The translations under genes were made by a program, and so were the position numbers. Under the pieces are notes generated by a model. That model made no database searches and had not been told where the DNA came from. It saw only the letters and a program-made list of their open reading frames with translations. A stretch of 21,764 nucleotides of DNA, from the NCBI GenBank assembly GCA_035504175.1, contig DATJSJ010000094.1, positions 1 through 21,764 on the forward strand, read 5' to 3'. Shown here piece after piece: positions 15,583 through 21,764 of the stretch. How positions within the stretch are numbered: the stretch's first letter is position 1; each line of letters opens with the position of its first letter. The stretch comes from DATJSJ01 sp035504175 (GTDB lineage: Bacteria; Pseudomonadota; Alphaproteobacteria; Acetobacterales; Acetobacteraceae).

Positions 15583-16026
15583 TCAGCCGCCCGGCGGCAG
15601 TCCGGCCGTCATCGGGCCGGCGGAGCCGGCAACATGGTCTCCCGCGGCCTGCGCCCAGGCCGGCCGCCCGGTGAGTTCGCGAACCAGCCGGGCGAGAAGC
15701 GGCGGCGCGAAGGGTTTGGGCAGCACGCATTCCTGACCGCCCGGGAGCCGCGCCGCGGCCGCCCCCATCGCGCTGCTGGCGTAGACGATGCCGATGGTCG
15801 GGCGCCGGCGGCAGGCCTCGCGCGCCGCCGCCCAACCCGGCAACGGCGGACAGGTCCAGGGATCGGCCACCATGACGGCCGGGTCGGGCAGCCAGGTGAG
15901 CGCCGCGGCGGCCTCCTTCCCGTCGGCCGCCTCGCGCACGGCAAATCCCTCCTCGCGCAGGAACGCGGCGAGACTCGCCCGCACCAGATCGTCGCCGTCC
16001 AGGACCAGTACCGTGCTCCGTCGCAT
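15583..16026 (-). CDS. Single-domain response regulator receiver
   Basis: A 147-residue receiver without an output domain. The acidic pocket is seen in LVLDGDD (Asp10, Asp12, Asp13), the likely phospho-acceptor is Asp55 in VMVADPW, the switch Ser is in VYASS (84-85) and Lys104 is in LPKPF. The segment after Asp55 (PWTCPPLPGW) differs from the usual MP pattern, so it is a divergent receiver. The last 25 residues are low-complexity. ATG 16026 begins the receiver directly; the frame extends to 16104 without homology. It follows the histidine kinase on the same strand with a 78-base gap and is probably its partner. Confidence 0.87.
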   Translation of the reverse strand: MRRSTVLVLDGDDLVRASLAAFLREEGFAVREAADGKEAAAALTWLPDPAVMVADPWTCPPLPGWAAAREACRRRPTIGIVYASSAMGAAAARLPGGQECVLPKPFAPPLLARLVRELTGRPAWAQAAGDHVAGSAGPMTAGLPPGG

Positions 16027-16104
16027 CACCGACACACTCGAACAATCGCGGCACAGCGCTCTGCCCCGTCCCGGGGTTGCGCCGTGTCGCGGGGCTGTGA
16101 GCAA

Positions 16105-17292
16105 TCAGGCCTCGGCGCGCGGGCCGGGCAGCCGGGCGATGAAGCGGGTGGTGCCGGCGCTGCGGTCGAGCTCGAGCGTTCCCGCCGGCGGCCGCAGCAA
16201 CCCCTTGACCAGGCGCAGGCCGAGCCCGCCTGCCGTGAGCGGGTCGAGATCCGCCGGCGGCACCCCTTCATCCTCCACCACCAGCTCGGGCGGACCGTCC
16301 GCCGGCTGGCGGAATTGCACCCGCACCGCGCCGGCGCCGTATTTCAGCGCGTTGGTCACGAGCTCGGTCAGCACCAGCCCCAGCGTCGGCACCGCGCCGG
16401 CCGGCCAGATCGCCGCATCGGTGCGCAGCGAGAGCGGCCGCGGGTCGGCATCCGAGACCATCGCCGCCGCGAGCTCATCCACCAGTCCCTGCAGATAGGC
16501 GGCGACATCGACCTCCAGCCCGGAGCCGGCACGGTACAGCCGGTCGTGGATCGCGGCGATGGTGCGCACCCGCGCCGCACTCTCCTCGAGCTGCATCGTG
16601 ACCTCGGGGTCTTCCGCGGCGCGGCCCTGCAGCGCCAGCAGGTTCTGCACCAGCTGCAGCGAGTTCTTCACCCGGTGATGCACCTCCTGCATCAGCAGGT
16701 CCTTCTCGCCCAGCGCCCGGCGCAGCGCCTCCTCCGCCTCGCGCCTTGCGGTCTGATCGCGCAGGATCTTGAGGTAGCCGAGAATCTCGCCCGAATCCTG
16801 CAGCGGCATCAACAGGCCGGAGGCCCAGAAGCGGCTGCCGTCGCGGCGCTGGTGCCAGCGCTCGTCCTCGGCGCGGCCCTCGAGGCGTGCGCGCGCCATC
16901 TCCTGCTCCGGCACGCGCGTGGCGCGATCCTCCGGCGTGAAGATCAGCGCCAGTTCCTGGCCGACCGCCTCCGCCTCGGGCCACTGCATCAGGTTGCCGG
17001 CGCCGACATTCCAGCCGGTGATGCGCCCGGCGATGTCGGCGGTGATGATGGCGTAGTCGGTGGCGCTTTCGCAGACCAGCTCGTACCAGCCATCGGTGTC
17101 GCGCAGCGCTGCGCGGCTGGCGGCCAGACGGGCCTTGACCTCGTCCTCGCGCGACGGCTCGGTGCCGCCATCCGGCCTGGCACGGCCGGACCCGGAGTGC
17201 GCGCGCAGCAGCGACAGTTCCGCTTCCAGGCTGGCGATCCGTCGATGCAGGTCGGCCGCGCCGAGATCCTCGAGAGCCGTCGTGTCGGGCAT
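16105..17292 (-). CDS. PAS-containing HisKA_2-type sensor histidine kinase
   Basis: A 395-residue cytosolic kinase with no membrane segment. An N-terminal coiled region (1-65, LHRRIASLEAELSLLRAH) precedes a PAS domain at about 68-185 (YELVCESATDYAIITADIAG...GYLKILRDQTARREAEEAL). The dimerisation/phospho-acceptor segment LLMQEVHHRVKNSLQLVQNL at 199-218 is typical of the HisKA_2 group; His206 is the probable phosphorylated residue. The ATPase domain shows the N-box LTELVTNALKYG (Asn314), the G1 box VEDEGVP and the G2 box GGLGLRLVKGL. ATG 17292 is chosen over the frame start at 17400 because a good promoter lies between them. The kinase precedes a stand-alone receiver; kinases of this group are often found with general stress or light/oxygen-sensing systems in alphaproteobacteria. 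Confidence 0.9.
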   Translation of the reverse strand: MPDTTALEDLGAADLHRRIASLEAELSLLRAHSGSGRARPDGGTEPSREDEVKARLAASRAALRDTDGWYELVCESATDYAIITADIAGRITGWNVGAGNLMQWPEAEAVGQELALIFTPEDRATRVPEQEMARARLEGRAEDERWHQRRDGSRFWASGLLMPLQDSGEILGYLKILRDQTARREAEEALRRALGEKDLLMQEVHHRVKNSLQLVQNLLALQGRAAEDPEVTMQLEESAARVRTIAAIHDRLYRAGSGLEVDVAAYLQGLVDELAAAMVSDADPRPLSLRTDAAIWPAGAVPTLGLVLTELVTNALKYGAGAVRVQFRQPADGPPELVVEDEGVPPADLDPLTAGGLGLRLVKGLLRPPAGTLELDRSAGTTRFIARLPGPRAEA

Positions 17293-17323
17293 GGCGGAAC
17301 CGTAGGTCAAGGGCACGCGTTTT

Positions 17324-17351
17324 TCTGTAGAAGAAGCCTGCCCCCTGTCAA
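17324..17351 (-). promoter_or_regulatory. Promoter of the histidine kinase gene
   Basis: On the minus strand a perfect TTGACA (17351-17346), a 16-base spacer, and TACAGA (17329-17324) lie about 30 bases before the kinase ATG at 17292. This is the best sigma-70-like match seen in the window. The adjoining spacer runs to the divergent protease gene. Confidence 0.55.
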
Positions 17352-17495
17352 CCGACACGGCCATCCGGGCCGTGCAATAGCTCGCGCGCCGATCCCGCAA
17401 GGCGGCGCGGCTCGGCGCGCCGGCTTGTGCGGGCGGTCGGGACGCGGGAGCTTCGCGCCGTGGATCGCTGCCGCGCGGCAGCCGGAGGCCGCCCG

Positions 17496-20400
17496 ATGCA
17501 CAAACTGCTGGACAGTTTCCGCCGGCCGCCGCGGGCGCCGCGCATCGGCGATGTCGCCGACGACCGGCCGATCCGGCTGACCATCGTGCTGCGCCCCGGC
17601 ACGCCGCTGCCGAGCCCGCCGGCGGCCGGCCGCGCGCTGTCGCACGCCGAATACCGCGACCGCCACGCGACCCCGTCGGCCGTGCTCGACCAGGTCACGA
17701 CCTTGGCGCAGAGGCATGGCCTGCGCGTCGTCGAGACCAGCGGCGCGCAGCACATGGTGCGGCTCGAGGGCACCTACGGCCAGGCGCGGGCGGCGTTCCA
17801 GCCGGAGGGCCTCGGCCTCTACCGCCTGCACGGGCGGGAGGTCGTGGCCCGCGACGGCCATCTCTTCGTCCCGGAAGCGCTGGCGCGGCACGTCGTCGCC
17901 GTCATGGGCTTCGATCAGCGGCCGGTGGTCAAGCCGCATTTCCGGCTGCGTCCGGCGGCGACCCTCGCCTGGGATCCGGCGGCGGTCGCGGCGCGGTATC
18001 AGTTCCCGACCGGCGTCGACGGCATCGGCCAGGCGATCGCGCTGATCGAGTTCGGCGGCGGCTTCGATCCGGATGACGTCGGCCGCTACTTCGCCGCGCG
18101 CGGCGTGCGCCGCTCCGGCCGGCTGGTCGCGGTCGCGGCCGGCGCGTCGAATGCGCCGGACCGCGACCCGAACGGCGCCGACGGCGAGGTGCAGCTCGAC
18201 ATCGACGTCGCCGGCTCGGTCGCCCCCGGCGCCGACCTGGTCGTCTATTTCGGCGAGAACGCCGCCGCCGGGTTCATCGACGCGATCCAGGCGGCGATCG
18301 GCGACGAGACCAACCATCCGGCGGTGATCTCGCTGTCCTGGGGCGCGCCGGAGGCGGCGTTCTCCGCCCAGGACCTGCAGGCGATCGACCAGGCGCTGCA
18401 ATCGGCGGCGGCGCTCGGTATCACGGTCTGTGCCGCGTCCGGCGACAGCGGCGCCACCGAGGGCTCGCCCGACGGTTCGCTGCAGGTCGATTTCCCCGCG
18501 TCCAGCCCGCACGCGCTGGGCTGCGGCGGCACGCGGCTGCCGCAGTCCGGCGCCGAGACGGCGTGGAATGACGGGCCGGGCCAGGGCGCGAGCGGCGGCG
18601 GCTACTCCGCCGTGTTCCCGATCCCCGCCTGGCAGGCCGGCGTCTCCGGGCCGGGCCGCGGCGTGCCGGATGTCGCGGGCGACGCCGATCCGGCCACGGG
18701 CTATCGCGTGCAGGTGGACGGGCAGGCGACGGTCGCCGGCGGCACCAGCGCCGTCGCCCCGCTCTGGGCCGGGCTCGTCGCCCGGCTGAACCAGTCGCTC
18801 GGCCGCCGCGTCGGCTTCATCAACCCGACGCTGTACGCGCATCCGGAGGCGTTCGCGGACGTCACCGCCGGGGACAATGGCGGGTTCCAGGCCGGGCCGG
18901 GCTGGGATCCGGTGACCGGCCTCGGCTCACCGATCGGCACCGCGCTGCTCGCGGCGCTGCGAACGGCGCCGGCACAGGAGGCACCACCCATGGGCACGAG
19001 CCAAGGCCCGGCCGCGACCCCGAGCGGGCCGTCCGGCGCGACCAGCGCCACGACGGGTGCGGCGGCCGACCACCCGTTCCTCGACCCGGTCGCGTACGGC
19101 AACGGGCCGCAGGATGCCGTCGCCGATCCGAACCAGGGTGCCGCGGTGACGCATCACAGCGTCACGATCGACGGCCGCGCCATTGCCTATACCGCGACCG
19201 CAGGTCATCTGACCGCGGTCGATCCGGTGAGTTCGAAGCCGGCGGCGACGTTCTTCTACGTCGCGTTCACCGCCGACGCGGTCGATCGCGTCACGCGGCC
19301 GGTGACGTTCTTCTACAATGGCGGGCCGGGCTCATCCTCGGTCTACGTGCTGCTCGGCTCGTTCGGGCCGCGGCGCATCCGCACGTCGCTGCCGGATTTC
19401 ACGCCGCCGCCGCCGTATACGATCGAGGACAATCCCGACAGCCTGCTCGACCGCAGCGACCTGGTATTCGTCAACCCGGTCGGCACCGGCTATTCCGCGG
19501 CGATCGCGCCGAAGGTGAACAAGGATTTCTGGGGCGTGGATCAGGATGCCGCCTCGATCTGCCAGTTCATCAAGCGCTATCTGACGGCGAACGACCGCTG
19601 GAACTCGCCCAAGTTCCTGTTCGGCGAATCCTACGGCACGGCGCGCACGGCGGTGCTGTCGTACAGGCTGCACGAGGACGGGATCGACCTGAACGGGCTC
19701 ACCATCCAGTCGTCGATCCTGGATTACGCGCAGGCCGGCGATCCGGTCGGGCTGCTGCCGACCTGGGCCGCCGATGCCTGGTATCACGACCGCACGGGTG
19801 TGGCGCCGCGGCCGGCCTCGCTCGCCGAGTACGCGGCGCAGGCCAGCGCTTTCGCCGATGGCCCGTATGCGACGGCGCTCGCCAGATTTCCCGATGCCGG
19901 CCCGGCGGTGGTGCAGCGGCTGAGTGCCTTGATCGGCATCAGTCCGACCGTGCTGACGAGCTGGTCGTTGAACGTCGCGGCGACAGATGGGCGCGGCACC
20001 GACCTGTTCCTGGTGACGCTGCTCAAGGACAAGGGGCTGGCGCTCGGCGCCTATGACGGGCGCGCCACGGGGATCGACACCGGCATCGCGGCGCGGATCG
20101 ACCCGATGTCCGGCGGCAACGATCCGACGATGACGGCGGTGAACGGCGTCTATACCGCGATGTGGAACACCTACCTGAACGACGAGCTGAAATACACCTG
20201 CGATTCGGCGTTCACCGATCTCAACGATCTCGCGTTCCAGAACTGGGATTTTCATCATATCGACCCGACCGGGGCGGAGCGCGGCATTGATGCGAAGGGC
20301 AACATCATTCTGTACACGGCGGGCGATCTCGCCGCGACGATGAGCCTGAACATCGATCTCAAGGTGCTGTCGGCGAACGGGTACTATGATTCGGTGACGC

Positions 20401-20645
20401 CGTTCCATCGTACTGCGCTCGATCTCGCTTCGATGCCGGTGATCGACAAGCGGGTGCGTGCCAACCTCACGATCCGCAACTACCCGTCCGGGCACATGAT
20501 CTATCTCGACGCAGGCTCGCGTACGGCGCTGAAGGCCGATCTCGCGCGGATGTACGACAGCGCGACGGCGGATCATCCGGCAATGGCGCGGGTGCGGGTG
20601 CTGCAGCAGCGGCGGCGGGAGCGGTTTGCGTTGGTGGGGAGGTGA
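17496..20645 (+). CDS. S53 sedolisin fused to S10 serine carboxypeptidase
   Basis: One uninterrupted frame encodes 1049 residues with two complete peptidases. Residues 25-155 match the pro-kumamolisin activation domain (IRLTIVLRPGTPLP ... HVVAVMGFDQRPVV). Residues ~165-490 are a kumamolisin-like sedolisin: Glu231 and Asp235 in DGEVQLDID, Asp317 in ASGDSGA, Ser418 in GGTSAVAP, and a terminal calcium-type segment DVTAGDNGGF...GWDPVTGLGSP. A Pro/Ser/Thr/Gly linker (~493-530) leads to an S10 carboxypeptidase: NGGPGSSS at 608-615, Ser712 in GESYGT, Asp965 and His1000 in PSGHM. ATG 17496 has GGAGG seven bases before it. No Sec signal peptide or membrane helix is visible; kumamolisin likewise lacks a classical one, so export is open. 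Both families usually work at acid pH. The predicted combined action is endo-cleavage followed by C-terminal trimming of peptides. Confidence 0.93.
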   Translation: MHKLLDSFRRPPRAPRIGDVADDRPIRLTIVLRPGTPLPSPPAAGRALSHAEYRDRHATPSAVLDQVTTLAQRHGLRVVETSGAQHMVRLEGTYGQARAAFQPEGLGLYRLHGREVVARDGHLFVPEALARHVVAVMGFDQRPVVKPHFRLRPAATLAWDPAAVAARYQFPTGVDGIGQAIALIEFGGGFDPDDVGRYFAARGVRRSGRLVAVAAGASNAPDRDPNGADGEVQLDIDVAGSVAPGADLVVYFGENAAAGFIDAIQAAIGDETNHPAVISLSWGAPEAAFSAQDLQAIDQALQSAAALGITVCAASGDSGATEGSPDGSLQVDFPASSPHALGCGGTRLPQSGAETAWNDGPGQGASGGGYSAVFPIPAWQAGVSGPGRGVPDVAGDADPATGYRVQVDGQATVAGGTSAVAPLWAGLVARLNQSLGRRVGFINPTLYAHPEAFADVTAGDNGGFQAGPGWDPVTGLGSPIGTALLAALRTAPAQEAPPMGTSQGPAATPSGPSGATSATTGAAADHPFLDPVAYGNGPQDAVADPNQGAAVTHHSVTIDGRAIAYTATAGHLTAVDPVSSKPAATFFYVAFTADAVDRVTRPVTFFYNGGPGSSSVYVLLGSFGPRRIRTSLPDFTPPPPYTIEDNPDSLLDRSDLVFVNPVGTGYSAAIAPKVNKDFWGVDQDAASICQFIKRYLTANDRWNSPKFLFGESYGTARTAVLSYRLHEDGIDLNGLTIQSSILDYAQAGDPVGLLPTWAADAWYHDRTGVAPRPASLAEYAAQASAFADGPYATALARFPDAGPAVVQRLSALIGISPTVLTSWSLNVAATDGRGTDLFLVTLLKDKGLALGAYDGRATGIDTGIAARIDPMSGGNDPTMTAVNGVYTAMWNTYLNDELKYTCDSAFTDLNDLAFQNWDFHHIDPTGAERGIDAKGNIILYTAGDLAATMSLNIDLKVLSANGYYDSVTPFHRTALDLASMPVIDKRVRANLTIRNYPSGHMIYLDAGSRTALKADLARMYDSATADHPAMARVRVLQQRRRERFALVGR
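18976..18992 (+). promoter_or_regulatory. Internal ribosome site and ATG at the S53/S10 junction
   Basis: AGGAGG (18976-18981), eight bases and ATG (18990-18992) occur in frame within the linker between the two peptidase domains. Starting here would give a free S10 carboxypeptidase of 551 residues. It may be a relic of a time when the two genes were separate or a working second start. Confidence 0.5.
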
Positions 20646-21077
20646 GGAGGTTGGGCGGGCAAGACGGTTGCGGTTGCGCGGATTGAAATTGGCACGGGGA
20701 AAAATCAATGCCCGATGACAGCCGCCTCGGGGAATGACCGCTGAGGGTGGGTTCCAGACTGTCAGGTTGCGGGCGACCGGGGGCAGACAGCCGAATGTCG
20801 AGTCCACCGCCCGTTTTTCCGAGAGCGGTATGTCCCCAATGGAGCAAGGATTGGAAGAACCGGACACACTGCGCCGGCGTCGAAACCCGACAGGCATGAC
20901 CGAGCCCATCGGAGCGCGACCCTGGACCAACGAAGCTTTGAGCCTGGGTATGCCCAGACCATGGCCTTGCTGGACAACTACGCGTTAACCGGGACGGTTG
21001 GGTCGGGGACGCTGCGCTGTTCGTCCGCCGTGGACTCGCGCTTCCGGCCGGGCGAATGTTTTGACCTGGGAGCGTCC
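20646..21077. other. 432 bp without a convincing gene, with changed composition
   Basis: After the protease stop the DNA loses the strong third-position G/C pattern and contains more A/T (for example GGGGAAAAATCAAT near 20697). Frames on both strands are Arg/Pro/Ser-rich with no family resemblance. Parts around 20740-20990 look like decayed non-coding or mobile-element debris, but no transposase frame or terminal repeats could be found. It should hold the promoter of the following gene. Confidence 0.4.
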
Positions 21078-21764
21078 ATGGACCTGACATCCAACCACAG
21101 CGTGAGTGCCGCGGAGGCTCTGCTCGACAAGCTGGCAGCGGGCGGTGCCGTCGCGCCGCTGCGCATCGCGACGAAGAGCCACGGGCATGCTGCCGGAGGC
21201 GAGGCGGCCGTCGCCCAAGCGGTGATCACGTGGGCACAGGCGGCGAACCGGGCCGAGCTGCGGACATACGCGAAGAACGCCGACGACAGCCAGGTCGGGG
21301 ACCTGCCCCGGCGCCTCGTCGGGCTGACCGCGGCGCTGGTCTGCGACGAGGCGGCAGCAGCTGGCGGCCTGCCGATCGGGCCGAACTTGAGGCGGAGCGC
21401 GCTCGAGCGCCTGGAAGTCCTCCAGGGCTGGCAGCCACGGGACGGCTCCAGGGGACCCCAGATCGAGATCCTCTGCGCGGATCACCTCGGCAAATCCTTC
21501 CCGGTCACGCTCTACGAACCGAAAGGCGAGGACGTGCGGTCGGTCCGGCCCGCAAAGGCCTTCAAAGATCTTGCGAAGGTGCTGCTCCGCACGGTGATGA
21601 CAAGCGGCATGGCAGGGACCATGCCGCTGGGACTGCCGGACGCGATCGGCGACGCCCTCTACGAGCTGTTCCGCAACACCCACCAGCACGCGCTCACCGA
21701 CGTGCGCGGCGACCACCTCCGGCGTTCGATCAGAGGCATACACGCGCGGCGGCATTCGCTCGAT
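21078..21764 (+). CDS. Probable GHKL-type ATPase-domain protein, cut by the window edge
   Basis: An open frame of 229 codons runs off the window end. ATG 21078 is preceded by GGGAG with five-base spacing; an in-frame ATG at 20961 is an alternative without a ribosome site. The first ~190 residues (MDLTSNHSVSAAEALLDKL..., then SHGHAAGGEAAVAQAVITWAQ) are a domain I do not recognise. Around 195-213, YELFRNTHQHALTD with Asn200 and His204, followed by RSIRGIH, resembles the N-box of histidine-kinase/Hsp90/MutL-like (GHKL) ATPases; the G boxes would lie beyond the window. No signal peptide or membrane helix is visible. AAA, GGA and TTG codons appear more often than in the neighbouring genes, hinting at a different origin. 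Function unknown; stand-alone GHKL proteins occur among others in defence loci and regulatory systems. Confidence 0.6.
   Translation, partial: MDLTSNHSVSAAEALLDKLAAGGAVAPLRIATKSHGHAAGGEAAVAQAVITWAQAANRAELRTYAKNADDSQVGDLPRRLVGLTAALVCDEAAAAGGLPIGPNLRRSALERLEVLQGWQPRDGSRGPQIEILCADHLGKSFPVTLYEPKGEDVRSVRPAKAFKDLAKVLLRTVMTSGMAGTMPLGLPDAIGDALYELFRNTHQHALTDVRGDHLRRSIRGIHARRHSLD

Noticed and set aside
17318..17345. Apparent second copy of the AT-rich palindrome (a TTTTTCTGTAGAAGAAG-like piece)
   Set aside because: Only a short similarity to the 7776-7801 hairpin, and the bases are better explained as the kinase promoter's -10 region and spacer.
17307..18842. 511-residue minus-strand frame opposite the sedolisin
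   Set aside because: Arg/Asp/Ala-rich shadow product without motifs; the plus strand encodes clear catalytic signatures.
20734..20988. 84-residue plus-strand frame and overlapping minus frames resembling mobile-element debris
   Set aside because: No transposase motifs, no terminal inverted repeats, and no ribosome sites; kept only as a gene-free region.

Overview
The window is a GC-rich chromosomal stretch. Coding frames show very strong G/C preference at third codon positions. Dense Ala/Arg/Pro proteins, the mix of families (a YcgN-type cysteine cluster protein, a SYLF lipid-binding protein, a HisKA_2-type kinase with a stand-alone receiver, PAS-GGDEF-EAL) and one AT-rich nested palindrome in an otherwise GC-rich background all fit an alphaproteobacterium, most likely of the Acetobacteraceae/Rhodospirillales group. 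The taxonomic call is an inference from gene content and composition, not from a marker gene. I saw no rRNA, tRNA, CRISPR array, or intact insertion sequence.

Layout. 1-107 is the tail of a CHRD-domain protein, followed by two hairpins. 308-5832 is a run of minus-strand genes: a zinc-independent MDR oxidoreductase, a GYD-domain protein, a small two-helix membrane protein of the superinfection-immunity family, and a very large (1155 aa) flavin/iron-sulfur oxidoreductase that joins a GltD-like module to a PyrK/FNR-like module. A ~570 bp stretch without a convincing gene leads to a plus-strand VOC (glyoxalase-fold) protein at 6402-6764, which ends at a perfect hairpin. From 7121 to 12061 genes run on the minus strand: a small secreted cysteine protein, a nested AT-rich palindrome, a ygjP-type metallopeptidase, a DapA/NanA-superfamily aldolase overlapping a ycgN-type gene by ATGA, a SYLF-domain exported protein, and a sugar-phosphate isomerase/epimerase-like TIM barrel.

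From 12344 a plausible sigma-70 promoter leads to two small unrecognised proteins. Then comes a signalling block: a PAS-GGDEF-EAL protein with all signature motifs intact, facing a HisKA_2-type PAS histidine kinase and a single-domain receiver that are probably co-transcribed. Their side-by-side position suggests sensing plus cyclic-di-GMP control, but no direct link is proven.

The most striking gene is at 17496-20645: one 1049-residue reading frame containing a complete kumamolisin-like S53 sedolisin (propeptide plus catalytic Glu/Asp/Asp/Ser) joined to a complete S10 serine carboxypeptidase (Ser/Asp/His). At the junction there is an in-frame AGGAGG-8nt-ATG, so the carboxypeptidase may also be made alone. 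After it, a ~430 bp stretch without a gene and with a change in composition leads to a gene cut by the window edge that carries an N-box typical of GHKL-type ATPases; this may be the start of an accessory region.
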